From assembly GCA_030512335.1 (NCBI GenBank), contig JAULSU010000004.1, positions 806,001-870,000 of the forward strand: 64,000 nucleotides of DNA, read 5' to 3'. The notes beneath the pieces were generated by a model. That model saw nothing but the letters and a program-made list of their open reading frames with translations, was not told the DNA's origin and searched no databases. Of this stretch, positions 35,099-45,938 are shown piece by piece; positions within the stretch are counted from its first letter, which is position 1, and every line of letters starts with the position of its first letter. Both the position numbers and the translations under genes were made by a program. Origin of the DNA: Immersiella caudata (taxonomy: Eukaryota; Ascomycota; Sordariomycetes; Sordariales; Lasiosphaeriaceae).

Positions 35099-35332
35099 TG
35101 TCAGAAAGAAAGGGGTTCAGGGGCCCTGGCTTTCAGTCAGCTTCGCTGACAGAATGCCTAGCACTTCCTGAACGCCAGTCAGCCTCAGCCATGGTGCCAA
35201 CGAAGCTGAATCCTACGGTTTTGTCTATAAAGAAGGAGGTTCTGGCTGAAAGCCAGAACCTCAACAAGCAATACAATAAAGCCATTGCAACCCCATTATT
35301 TTCACTCATTCCAAGGTGCAGTGTTTCTGACA
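35099..35332 (-). mobile_element. hairpin MITE-like element, copy B (inverted)
   Basis: A 234-base unit in the opposite orientation to copy A, with TGTCAGAAA at the left and TTTCTGACA at the right. The central hairpin (GAGGTTCTGGCT...AGCCAGAACCTC) is perfect over 12 base pairs at 35236-35262. It has about 30 bases more than copy A near its left end. It is inserted in the transposase relic. Confidence 0.82.
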
Positions 35333-36904
35333 GCAGGTGTCCTGTGATCCAAACACTCCTTCTTACAGAGCAACGGAGCACGGTACAAGTTACCTTTCGG
35401 TTAATTAGTATAGATAGCTATCATCGTACCCACAATAGTGTGAGGAACCTTCTGTTCCTCACGCAAGTATTCGCTTTATCAATTGATCCCCTTCAATTGT
35501 GTTTATTACACTAACGCATCCGTGCAGTACTATACATACAACCATTGACTCAGTGAACCACCCGTCTGTGAGGACTTGCTTCCGATATTACCCCTCTTAC
35601 TTCTTATCTCCCCCCCCCCCCCTATTACGTCTGCCTACTGCGCACCAGTAGTTGGTGGTAACAGTCTGGCGTAAGTGGAAAGAAGGCTTTAGCGGCCAGC
35701 CTGTTATATAACAGCTTAAAGGCCAAAAGAGAAGCCGTTAATGCCCTGGAAGCATTATGAGGGTGTAGTTTTACCGCCGTAAGGTGATTTGGGATGTTAT
35801 TACTTCGCGTATATCTAAGGGTAAAAGCGAAGCCGAGGCTGTGGCGGAGGTGGAGCGACTGCGTGGCGGCGGAAGCCTTAACCAGCTTGTAGATAGCCTC
35901 AAGCAGCGCCGGCAACGGCGGCCGTAGCGTGTGAAATCGATAGACAGGGGCCTTAAGGCTGGAAATTACAAATCCAGGGGTTTTATAAGCCACAACTGTT
36001 GATAAAATCGCTTACCGGTGACGATATCCTGGCTCGCAGCCGATTACGCCGATTACATCAGCAAAATGGGCCCACGACAAGTCTATCTTATCAGATGCGG
36101 CAAGCCGAGCAGATTCTTGATGCCGCGGACGCGAGAGCCGGAGGGAGCAGGGACATGGGTGAGGCAAAGTTTGATAGTTTGGAAGCCAAGGACGTCCTTT
36201 GAGACTAGCTCAGCAATGCACTGCGCCATCTGTGTTTCCTGTCACACCCTCGTGCACTGGGACGCTGACCACTTGTCTTTAGGTTAGCGTGGCCGGGACC
36301 CTTAGTTCGAGGAATCCTTAGGCCAAAAAGCCACAAAACCCGTAGTGACAACTTGAACAGCCAAAAAATTGAACGACGTAGGAACTGACCCCCAGGAAGT
36401 TACACAGTAAAGCTACCCTTAACCTGAAGTACAGTCACGAGGACCGCTGCACTACTTGGATATACCAAGAGTTCATCTGCCCCTGCGCCGTGGGTACTCG
36501 TAATTCTGGACACGCCTATATACCTTATCCACTCCCACAACCCGTTTAGGGTTTGCTCTTACTTGACCTGCCATTTGACCAGGTGCGTGTGCAGGCTCGC
36601 TAGGCCGTGATCTTGGCCTTGTCGGGAACGCACGACGACCGACGCTATGAGAGCGCTCGCCAGGTAGATGACAGCGCTGCATCTGTCCAGTGCCTCCAAA
36701 GTCAAGAGTAAGTCAGGCTATGGCACGCCTCTTCAAAAACACCTTAAATACACGACTCAACAAGTTGTTTTCGTATGACACAGTTCACGCCAGATATGTA
36801 CAACAAATTACCCAATAATATCCAAAACTACACCAAACATCTTCAACAATGCAAGGTCATGTGCATGGGCGGTCCTCTTTTCCCGTCATATTTACACAAC
36901 CAAC
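35333..36904. other. repeat remnants and intergenic sequence
   Basis: At about 35820-35920 one plus-strand frame reads SEAEAVAEVERLRGGGSLNQ, like the charged C-terminal tail of some fungal transposases; this is a weak match. A C-run lies at about 35611-35622. The rest up to 36904 shows no gene. Confidence 0.35.
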
Positions 36905-37584
36905 TTACAGCGCCGCCGCAGCCATGAGAATGCCCGCAATAAGTGCCGGTGCCGCCGTAGCAAGCGCAGCACCCGCGGTAGAAGGAGATGTCTGTCGATC
37001 TCAGTTAGCCAAAGATTCACATCGACAACCAAGTCCTCATAACCGAACTTACAGTCACCGCAGCGGTAGTCTGCGCAGGCCTCGAAGTCGCAGGCGCAGT
37101 AGGAGTCGGCGTCGTCGAGCCCGAAGCAGCAGGACCAGAAGTGCTCGAAGCACCAGCGGCAGGGGACGGGACGGCAGTCAGGCCGCAGGTTCCGGCGGCG
37201 GTGACGATGGTGCCGCCGTAGTGCTTCCAGATGTCGAACTCAAGGGCGCATTCAAGGCAATTTTCGTAGTTGGTGGTCCAGGTTTCGTTGGTGCAGTAGC
37301 CCTGGACGCGGGAGCCAGAGATGGTGCTGCCTGTATGGGAAGGTGTCAGTGTCAGATTTTTGGATGGGTGGTTGTCCTTCCCGTGACGGGCACGGGATGG
37401 GAATATTGGAAGGGAATGATTGGGGCGTAGTACCGCAGGCGCTGTGGCAGTCGAATTGGGGAGTTCCTGGGGCCTGGCGGGCGAGAAGGTCGGTGTGGAT
37501 GTCTAGGACATCAGGGGCTGCGGCGGCGAAGACTGAGGTCGCCGCGACGAGAAGGGAGAAGAGGGCGAGACGAAGGTTGGCCAT
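36905..37584 (-). CDS. small secreted Cys-containing protein, GPI-type, three exons
   Basis: Coding exons (complement): 37584-37434, 37330-37053 and 36991-36905, giving about 171 residues. The introns (103 and 61 bases) have GTACTA and GTAAGT donors and CTGAC or CTAACTGA branch sites. The start ATG at 37584 gives a signal peptide (MANLRLALFSLLVAATSVFA). The mature part has about six Cys (FDCHSACG, GYCTNETW, NCLECALEF, GTCGL), followed by a Ser/Thr/Pro/Ala-rich spacer. The last exon encodes a hydrophobic C-terminus (ALIAGILMAAAAL) with small residues before it, as expected for GPI attachment. It is probably a cell-surface protein. The Cys pattern resembles a common ascomycete secreted family that I cannot name. 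Confidence 0.75.
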
Positions 37585-38678
37585 TTTGGGGGAGTTGTAC
37601 TGAGTAGAGGGAACCGGCCAATGAGAGCAAATGGTGGTGATAACGTTGAGGGCGGCAGAACCAACGAGACAGCAGGAGAGTGGGCGGGGGGTCAATTAAA
37701 GGGCCAGAATGGTAGTGGGTGGTGGGAGGTGCGCCACTGGGCAACTTATTGAGAGCCAAGACCGGCACAGGCAAAACTGGATGTGGCGAGAGGTGAGGAG
37801 GTGAGGAGAGAGGAGAGGCCAAACATGTTTAAGTGCTGGGGACGACGACTTCCCCTTCTCATCAATCCGGGGTCCAGCAGACCCGGATATTCGGATGCGA
37901 GCGGGGGCAACTGCTCAGCTCAGTCGGGTGCAGATTTTGCGATCTCGGCCGCCCAGCCTGGCACTTCTCGTTCCCTCCCCACTTGGCAAGCACATGCGGT
38001 GGCTCCTGCCCATGCAGACGAGCCTTGACGATGTGATGAGCGGAGCTGCTGGCCAATGGCAACGCTAGATCAGATCTGATAGGCGAAAATTCCCCACTCG
38101 CCAAGCCAATTTATCAGATCATCTGATAACTCCGAACCAGCGATCAACCTCTTCCCACGGCGCGACACGCCAAAAATGGGGGGATCAGACCGTCTTGGAG
38201 CGGCCAAGAGCTGCATGCGAGCTGGCGAGCCATGGAATTCCTGCGGACGGATGGGTTGCCCAGCAGCTACCCAGGAAGGTGCCAGCCACTGGCAGTCAGC
38301 AGGAGCCTGGATGCGGAGAATGTGCGCATGTTGGTGAGCAATCGCAACACCTTCCCTGCTGTTTTGAGGCATTATTGCATGATGGGGTTTCTCTCAAGTT
38401 TGGAGGCGCCGGTAGGGCGTCGATGATCGCATCGGAGTCTTTGGCGAGCGATAAAAGGTGTGAAGTCGCCCGCCACCTCTCTCCGTCAGGCGGCGATACG
38501 AACTCGGGTCCTCATCCGTCCGACGAGATCTTGGCCTTGATTAGCCGGTGTTGCCCGCGACCAGCCCCCCGCACTTGCCCTTCTGAAATAGACGGCACTT
38601 CACCCTCCCTCTGCCGCTTCACTGCCCATCATCCTTCTTCACAATCTGGGTTTGGTGCACACTGCATAAGACACCGAG
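37585..38678. other. bidirectional promoter region
   Basis: 1.1 kb between the GPI-type protein (-) and the BIM1-like protein (+). Several GATCWGATC-like inverted motifs occur at 38067-38130 (CAGATCTGATAG, CAGATCATCTGATAAC). They could be protein-binding sites, but I cannot assign them. Confidence 0.35.
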
Positions 38679-39647
38679 ATGTATTCCCTCAAATTAGCAA
38701 TCCTCGCGGCGAGCGCTGGTAGGGCCATCGCTTCTAGTGATGACCTTGGCCCGGCCGCTTTCTGGTGGCCGCCGGACCGTGCCTGGGCCGCTCATGTCGA
38801 TAACAACCCGCCCTGCGGCTCCGTCGATGGCGTCGGCACCCGAACCAAGTTCCCCCTGTGTATGTCTCTCCTCAGAGAAATATCTCCTTTCCATTCCAAG
38901 CCCATCGCTGACCTCCATCACTCAATAGCCGGCGGCCGGATTGCCCTCACCGCCCAGGACGACTCCTACAACGCCGTCATCAGCGTCTCCTTCATGAACG
39001 GCGCGTCCCCCCTTTTCCTCGCCCACCTTGTATCCCCCATCTAACCCCCTTCAGACCCCCGCTCCCAATTCGACTTCCAAACCCTCGTTCAGCTCCCCAT
39101 CGCCGAAATCGACCCCGGACATACCTGCTTCCCCATCCCCAGCCCTCCCACCGGAACCGGCCCGGGAACCAACGCAACCCTGCAAATCCGCTACACCGCC
39201 GACTTCGACCTTCCCCGGAACCAAACCTTCTACGCCTGCGCCGACATCACCTACGTCCCCGCGTCCGAGTTCAACCAGGCCGAGATTCCCTGCTTCAACG
39301 CCACGGACCCGAATGACGTCCCTGCGCCTACCGGCACCGGTATCCCTGACAACCTGCCCGGTCACGACGGCAACCCGCCGCTGTCGACGAACAAGCCTTC
39401 TTCAGGAGGCGGTGGTGGTCTCTCAAAGGGTGCCATCGCTGGTGTTGTCGTTGGCACTCTGGTTGGCCTCTCGCTCATTGCTGGGCTGGCGCTGCTTTTT
39501 TACAGGGAGAGGGAGAGGAAGAACCGTCTCATCCGTCAGAGAGACTCCGGAAGGGGTGTGCCGTGGAGCGAGGAGCCGGTTCCTAAGGACTCAACGTCGG
39601 CGGCAGGGAGCATCAGGTTGGCGCCAGTGGGATCGGGACCCAAGTGA
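38679..39647 (+). CDS. BIM1-like copper acquisition protein with a C-terminal TM helix, three exons
   Basis: Exons 38679-38859, 38929-39000 and 39055-39647 give about 281 residues. A signal peptide (MYSLKLAILAASAGRAIA) is followed by AAFWWPPDRAW, NNPPCGSVDG and KFPLSGGRIAL. DDSYNAVISVSFMNDP and a Cys-bearing DLPRNQTFYACADITYV complete the X325/BIM1-type beta sandwich. BIM1 proteins bind copper at the cell surface and help uptake. The usual N-terminal His of the mature chain is not obvious here. After a Gly-rich linker a TM helix (AIAGVVVGTLVGLSLIAGLA, about 210-235) and a basic cytosolic tail replace the GPI signal seen in many relatives. Intron 2 starts GC (GCGCGT) instead of GT. Confidence 0.72.
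39001..39054 (+). other. GC-AG intron in the BIM1-like gene
   Basis: It begins GCGCGTCC, has a TCTAACC branch site at about 39039 and ends TTCAG at 39054. No GT donor nearby restores the frame, while this 54-base removal joins the conserved SFMN and DPRSQFDF blocks. Confidence 0.65.
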
Positions 39648-39800
39648 TGGGGAAATTTGGGGAAGGAAAGGATGTGATGTGTTATGACACTGGATGGAAT
39701 GGATACGTGATTGGATATACCCGCATCGTGTTGTTTGGACACCCTCATTTAGGCGGGGATAGAATTGAGTTGATGGCTTCAGGTATTTGTTCTGTCTGCT

Positions 39801-42456
39801 CTACCGCTGTGATGCCTCTCTCGATGGGCCTTGAACTCTTGCCAGCTCCAGCAGGAGCCTGTACAGGTAGATCGCCCGGTCTACTGGTCTCATCGCCTGT
39901 TCGAACCACTCCCGGCCCTTGTCGGCGATCTCCCTCGCCCTCGCTTGCCCCAGCTCCGTCGAGGTAAGCCACAGCACCAACTCGGGAAGTTCTTCCATCC
40001 CCAGGCTCACGGGTATGTAGTGCACCCACGGCACTAGCCGATCGTCGTGCCACTCTCGGAAGAGCGTCTGCTTGAGCACCGCCGACTTCGACGCCAGAAA
40101 CTTGTAATATCTTCCGCTGATGCCGTTTCCGTCGAGATCAAACACGAGTCTCGATCCCAGCGCCGCATCCTTATCTGCCCAACTCTTCGTATGGAAATAG
40201 TCCTTCTCGTCCCGACACGCCCGCAACGCGCACATGAAGACTCGCGTGAAATCCACATCATACAGTTTCCTATTGAAGAAGCGGGAGGCTACTCTCTTCA
40301 CAACGCCTTGTTGCTCTTGAAGGTAATAATGGCTCCCCAGCTTGCCTTGGGCCAAGGCCACGAATCGCTGCCGGTGGAAATCTTTCCATGCCGAGCCGCC
40401 CGCGGCGTAGCCTCCTGTCGTCGAACCAGCCCAATAAAGGTTGTTCCTCTTTTGTTCCCACTCCATCCCGTGCGCTGCATCGTACTGGAACCCCTCCTCA
40501 ACGGTGTACGCGGGGCTGGGGAAGACTATATCTCCCATTGTGGAGAGGGTTCCAGTTGACAAGACGGGAACGAGTCCTTCGATCAGGTGGAAACTTGTCG
40601 GGCTGAGGAACAGGCCATGCTGCTTTGCATGGGAGGGGTTTTGGCACAGATCCATCGCGGCTGTGGTATTGGTGATGAATGGAAGACCGTTTGTATCTAT
40701 GCCGGAATCCTGGGCCGCGGAGACCGCAGACACACTGCCAGGGCAGTATCTCGCGAGTGTGGTGAAGGTCGGGAGGCTGGTCAGATCCTCTGTCTCGAAA
40801 TGAGATATTCCACCCCTTTGGCTTGATGGGGGTATCAAGAGCCGCGGCTCATCGAGATGGTTGACAATGAAGGAGACATCGGGAAGAGACGTGGTAATGT
40901 TTTGCAACAAGGAGTTGAACAACAGAGCTGTGTTTCTATCAAAGTCCCTTGACGGGTGGTTGCAGCTGGTCTCCTTCTTCGCGCCGTTGAAGTTGCAAAG
41001 CCAGACGTCGGTGTGAGGGTGAGAATACGCGGCCTGCATGATGCGGTTGAAGTCTTTTCCACTCAGTCGAAGAAAGGGGGCGAGTGAAGTGTGGATGATG
41101 TTGAAGTCATCGATGACTGGCGAATTGTTCTCCACCGCAAAACGGTACCAGTCCTCGAAGCCTGGCGGGGGCTCCATCCTATACCGACGCTGATACTCCG
41201 TTGCGGCCGCGGCGAGACTTCGAGATTGTCCTTCTCTGAATCGATCGAACCTTGTCATTGCCGCTTGGATGAGCTTCTCCGCGGGGTGTGATGCACTGCT
41301 TACTGCCGTCGACGAGAAGTATGCTGCTTGGTATGCCTGGTAGGAGTACAGCGCCAAGGGAACCGCCATGAAGACCAGGAGAGCCGGTCCGCCCCTCGCA
41401 TTTTTCGGAGCCATCCCGACAACCGGGGAGAGCGCTAGCAGGCAGACCAAGAGCCCCAACACAGCTGCAAGCTCTGACGAGTGCCGAAAGAGCCTAGCGT
41501 TGGCAACCGCAGCAAATGTCGCAATCGCCGGAGCGATGGACCAACTGGACTCTCGAGCCTTGAAGTTCCGTCAGTCACAGGGGTCTCTAGCAAGGAAGTG
41601 AGGTACGAACAGCTTGCAGCGCAAAGAACCACGCCAAGGCCTTCAAGAGGCCCAAGAAAAAAAACGACGGGCTAACAAGCGCGACGATTGAGGCTCCATA
41701 GTGCATTGTTTGGATGACGAACGCAACCGCCAGGATGGCGGCCATTCGTACGGGAAGCGAAACAGCCCAGCTCATCGTTGTCGTAGGCTCTAAAGACCGC
41801 TCCGGGCCGCCGTCCAGTGTCACGACACCGAGACTCAGACACAAATACGCCAACAGCATTCCAACAGTTGGCGGTATAGACCAGAGAATAGCGGTGTCGA
41901 GGTATCCGTCGCACATAACGACAACTGCTGCGAAGGCGATACCCGTAGTGCCCCATATCGAAGTCGCCATGCCCGGCAGAGTCCGCGATGCGCCCGCTAG
42001 ATTCCATTTTCTCAATTCGGGTTGAAGATGACCACCGGCGGCAAGGAGTAGTGGTGTGACAGAGGGCTGTAGTTGAACAAGTCAGCGAATGCAAGACAAC
42101 ACTGTCCAGGGACGGGGTCCACTTACCAGCAAAAGGTTCGCGCCGAGCTCTGAGGTGAAGCAAGACGAGAAAGCGACAGCAAACACGAACAGCCAATTCG
42201 CGAGTGGCGAGCCGCTGCTCTGGAGCTTCGACGGGGTAGGGCTGGAGGAATGCGACGGAAGAGGGGTGTACCGGCCGATGCGGATGCGCCGCTCGACGAC
42301 AATGAGACCCGAGAGTATTGCCCAGCAAAGCACCTCCGATCCAATCTCAGACGATCTGGAGGAGAGAGATCGCGCAATTGTCGCGCTGACGATCGCGCCG
42401 GCAGTCGAGACGACAGACCCGTCAACCAGGCCGGAGGAGAACGTGGGACATCGCAT
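39801..42456 (-). CDS. GT90 (CAP10-type) glycosyltransferase with polytopic N-terminus, three exons
   Basis: Coding exons (complement): 42456-42127, 42066-41611 and 41558-39801, giving about 847 residues. Introns of 60 and 52 bases carry GTAAGT and GTTCGT donors. Residues 1-330 hold about eight to ten hydrophobic helices. The C-terminal 500 residues are the CAP10/GT90 catalytic domain: FEDWYRFAVEN, DFNRIMQAAYSH, the conserved NLYWAGSTTGGYA, HRQRFVAL, VFDLDGNGISGRYYKFLASK and FREWHDDRLVPWVHYIPVSL. Related fungal enzymes transfer xylose or other sugars in the Golgi to glycans or capsule polymers; the substrate here is unknown. The last residues (SREASQR) lack a KDEL motif. The gene is convergent with the BIM1-like gene, 150 bases apart. 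Confidence 0.87.
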
Positions 42457-43356
42457 CACCGTCCTCGCGCGGCGCGCCCCGCGGCCGTAAAGTGGGAAAG
42501 TCGACTAGGTAACTTCTGCTAGAAGTACAACAAGGATGGAGCGCGGCGCGACGGAACGGAACGCATTTCTTCGAGGGTCGGTGAGGTGCCTTGCGGCGCA
42601 AACCGCACCTTCCGAGCGCGAAAAAGTTGCCCCTCAAAGTCGGTAGAGACTGCCCCGAGACTGACATCAGAGGGAATACGTTTCTTCAAGGGGGACGCGA
42701 CAGTTTTGTGCACCGCAGCAGAGACACGCCAAATCTCCCCTGTGCTGCGTGTCACTGGGCGCGTTGAGCAGCCAAGAGCACCACCTCATCGGAAACGGCA
42801 CGGACAACTCATCCACCAAGCAGCGCCATCAACGGATGGGATTCGTCACTCTGCATCTATTGTGGAGACATTGGAAATTTGGCACGAAGCATGGCGAAGG
42901 ATCACTTGCGGAGCCACAACGTCTTGGCTGGCTTGGCCAGAAGATGCTGACCGACTGCAGCGGTGACCACAAACAAAGTCTGCTATCTGCCCGAACATCT
43001 CGCTATACGAGATCAAAGGAAAATCTCGACTCGTGGACATCATCAATAGATCCACAAACAAACTTTGTTGAAGCTGTTCGCCCTCAAATGCCCCAATATC
43101 TGTTCCTCTCGCCAAACTGGTGGAGCTCTGAAGGATCGCGGCACAGCAAGCTTGATCAGGCCGAATCTCCGGCATTGCGCGGATGTACCGCCCAGCATCC
43201 TTCTTCTAGCCGCAAAGATGGCCTCGCGCGTTTCAAAATCCCTATCAAGATATTGTTACACAAGGCCGGAGCGTTTGCGGCCAGACTACGGCTCCTTCAG
43301 ACCTTACCCGAGCCCAAGCACCACTCTCAGGGCAACCGAGCCTCGCTCGAGAAAGC
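42457..43356. other. intergenic
   Basis: 900 bases between the GT90 start and the end of the racemase-like gene. Open frames in several phases look random. No gene or repeat is recognised. Confidence 0.35.
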
Positions 43357-44712
43357 CTAGATCAAGAACCCAGCACCACTGATCCGGTCAGCAGGCTCCA
43401 TCACAAAGCTCGAAAACCCGGTATAGAAAGCTCGTCCCTCCACAAGAATCCGAACACTCTCACCTACCCTCCCCGCTACGTTCCTCTGATCCGGAGACTC
43501 CTCGACGACGCTCGCGGTGAAACCCCCCAACCCGCCAGAAGCGTCAGAGATGATTGAGTGGTATGTACACTTGCTCCCCATGGGCCACTTGTGCTTCGCG
43601 TGTGCGAGTGCCCGTCTGGCGGCACTGCCCGACCCGCAAGGTGATTGATCCACCTGCTGGTTGGCAAAGAAGCGAATACCCAGCTCTGCCCCGTCAACTC
43701 CCTCTTCGAGTGCGCTCTGGTAGCTATCTCTCACAATTATCCCATAGAGAGTTCCGAGAGTTGCGTCGGTCGCGTGTTTGAAGAAAGGCGCGTACTTGGA
43801 ATCGGCAGTGAGCGCATCTTTCAACATGGCCGAGGCACGGCTGAGCGCGCTCAGGTCTGGGCTCTTGATACCGTCAAATCCGAGCTCCGTCGCGTCGGCG
43901 ATGTAGTAGAAAGCTCCGCTGTAGGCGAAATCGACTGTTAGACGTCCTCGGTTGCCAAGCTCTGGCCATCTCTTTCCTTCGGGTATTGTCGCCTCGACGT
44001 CGATGCCCGTTGCGTACGAGTCGACGCTGATGAACGAGACTGGCCTGTTGGGGCAGCTCCGGCACCTGAGGTCTGGAAGTGCTGTAACAACTGGAACCGT
44101 GACCCTGACAATACCGCACGGGCAGTGAAGCCGGATGGTAACTGTCATCGTCCGCTCGTCTAATCGCAGTGAGTCATTGTGAAGGAGGCTTGGATAAGCC
44201 TCGTTGTCAGAATCGACAAGAAAAAGGCCCAGTGCAATGGTAGCGTGGCCGCACATGTTCGAGTATCCTTCGTTAATTATGCATAAAAAACACGCCGATG
44301 TCCGCTTCGCCCGTTTCCGTCAGCTCAGTCTCAGCGACGAGGAGAGCGCCGAACATGTCGCGATGGCCTCGGGGCTCGAGCATCAACCTCTTGCGGATAT
44401 GATCATGGTTGGCTATGGCGTCTGCTCTCTTCTCGAGGAGTGTTGAGCCCTGAGGGGTGGAAACCCCGAGTAGATGATTCGTGTCGGTTCGCCAGTCGTG
44501 TGCATCTCGACGGTGAGGATTTCTGCTTCCTCATCGGGCTCGATTAATCGCTGAACGGGAAGCTTACGACCCGAGTCCGAGTCGGCCATGTGTTGCGATG
44601 AGTCTTGCGATGAGGTTTCTTCTAGCCACTCCCCACCGCCACAGAAGGGGTTCATCATGGTGTTGGTTTTGGCCAAAATAGTATCGTCGCCGTGAATTGA
44701 AGAGACAAGCAT
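43357..44712 (-). pseudogene. proline racemase/hydroxyproline epimerase-like gene with two compensating indels
   Basis: From ATG 44712 the complement reads an extension of about 65 residues, then ILTVEMHTTGEPTRIIYSGF, the family's opening motif. Near 44440 the frame shifts by one base (a G seems missing). In the new frame STLLEKRADAIANHDHIRKR and MLEPRGHRDMFGALLV follow. Near 44280 an extra four bases (AATTAAC instead of AAC after ATGCAT) return the first frame for MCGHATIALGLFLV up to the stop at 43357. Both catalytic Cys are present (MCGH and SPCGSG); the second Cys argues for a racemase or epimerase rather than the Thr-bearing trans-3-hydroxyproline dehydratase. No spliceable introns sit at the breaks. 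It is a recent pseudogene, or there are two sequence errors. Confidence 0.75.
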
Positions 44713-45546
44713 TGAAAGACAAAGGGAAGCCCTCTGGCGATGGAGTTTTATCTCCCGCGACGCTTTCTGCGTTTTTGCAGCTGCATTGAAGCCGTCAAGG
44801 TTGCTCCATGTTAGACATCAAGCTCGGATGGGACGTCCAACAGACACACTGGGCGCCCTGCCACACCAAGCAGGTGGTCCGAGTCACCAACGGTAATGCG
44901 GTTGCAGCGCTCCAATCAGCGAGCGGCACTTGGTGCGGACGGGGGGAAGGCACATTCATGCACGCTCCGCCCAAAGCGCTGGGACTTTGATGCAGGTCCT
45001 TTCCTAGGCTAGCATGGACCCTTTGGCGTCCGATGGGGAACATGGAAATTGTGAAATCCTGTCAAGACTCGGGTAGCCAACTAGTAGGGCCTCCACAAGT
45101 ATCAACGGAAACTCGCCGTCATCCTCGAGCAGTGGGTCTGCAATTCTATCAGTATCCGTTGCAAACATTGCCTCTGTGCGAGGTCTAAGTTTTTTTTATA
45201 CCACTCATCTCCACCCCCCCCCCCCCCCGCTTTCTTTTTTTTTGAACACATCCTAGTAATTCATCCACGAAATACCGCACAGCCAACATTGTAATACCAA
45301 TACATTGATGTCGGCACCCAGGATCTCCTCCGCTTCCTCCGGCTCCTCCGGCTCCCTCCTCCGTACCTCACTCCGTGGCCCTCTTCTTCACCACCTGGGC
45401 CTGCCCAACAGCCCAAGTGCACCACTCCTCGTACAGCTTGTTGCTGAAAACCTCCGCGATAAGCCTTTTGCCAGCCTTTTGCTGGTCCGTGGTTGCCTGG
45501 TCCGTGGTTGCCATATCTTCCCCGATCAGCATAAGCGTGGCAATGC
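44713..45546. other. intergenic
   Basis: No recognised gene. It contains homopolymer tracts (T at 45189-45196, C at 45215-45228, T at 45234-45241). A 16-base tandem duplication (CTGGTCCGTGGTTGCC) lies at about 45482-45513. Confidence 0.35.
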
Positions 45547-45938
45547 CACCACAACCACCACCAACCTCATGGCTCCGAAGAAGGCGACATACATCCCCAT
45601 CATTCTACTAGATGATAAAAAGGACACTGCCACAATTCACAAGCAGATTTCAGCCCAGAAAGCCCCCGACCAGCAATCAGCACCGGATCTCGCCTTGTTG
45701 GCAAAGGTGGACGAAGAAACGGTGGATTCTTCGTCTGCCTTGAAAGCCAGATCTCTGCTTTGAGATTTGGCTACGATCTTGAGCATACCGTTCAAATAAT
45801 GCCAAGGAACGGCATATGATAGACTTTCTGGGCTGCGATCTATTTGCGGATTGCGGCAGGATCCTTTTTATCATCCAGTAAGATGATGGGGATGTATACC
45901 GCCTTCCTCGGAGCCACGAGGTTGGTGGTGGTGATGAT
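45547..45938. repeat. imperfect inverted repeat, arms about 115 bases, spacer about 160
   Basis: The left arm (about 45547-45661, plus strand) reads CACCAACCTCATGGCTCCGA through AGATGATAAAAAGGACACTG. The right arm (about 45938-45821) reads the same on the complement (CACCAACCTCGTGGCTCCGA, GGATGATAAAAAGGATCCTG). I count about 17 mismatches in about 110 bases, mostly transitions. Both arms could encode a peptide like YIPIILLDDKKD in the same phase; the right arm has a stop where the left has Gln. It could be the foldback end of a transposon or an inverted duplication of a gene fragment. Confidence 0.7.

Noticed and set aside
31421..42456. Possible biosynthetic gene cluster around the P450 and GT90 genes
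   Set aside because: No polyketide, peptide or terpene synthase, no transporter and no regulator nearby; the P450 is surrounded by repeats.
42749..43360. 203-codon plus-strand frame
   Set aside because: Looks random, overlaps the end of the racemase-like gene and lacks any family motif.
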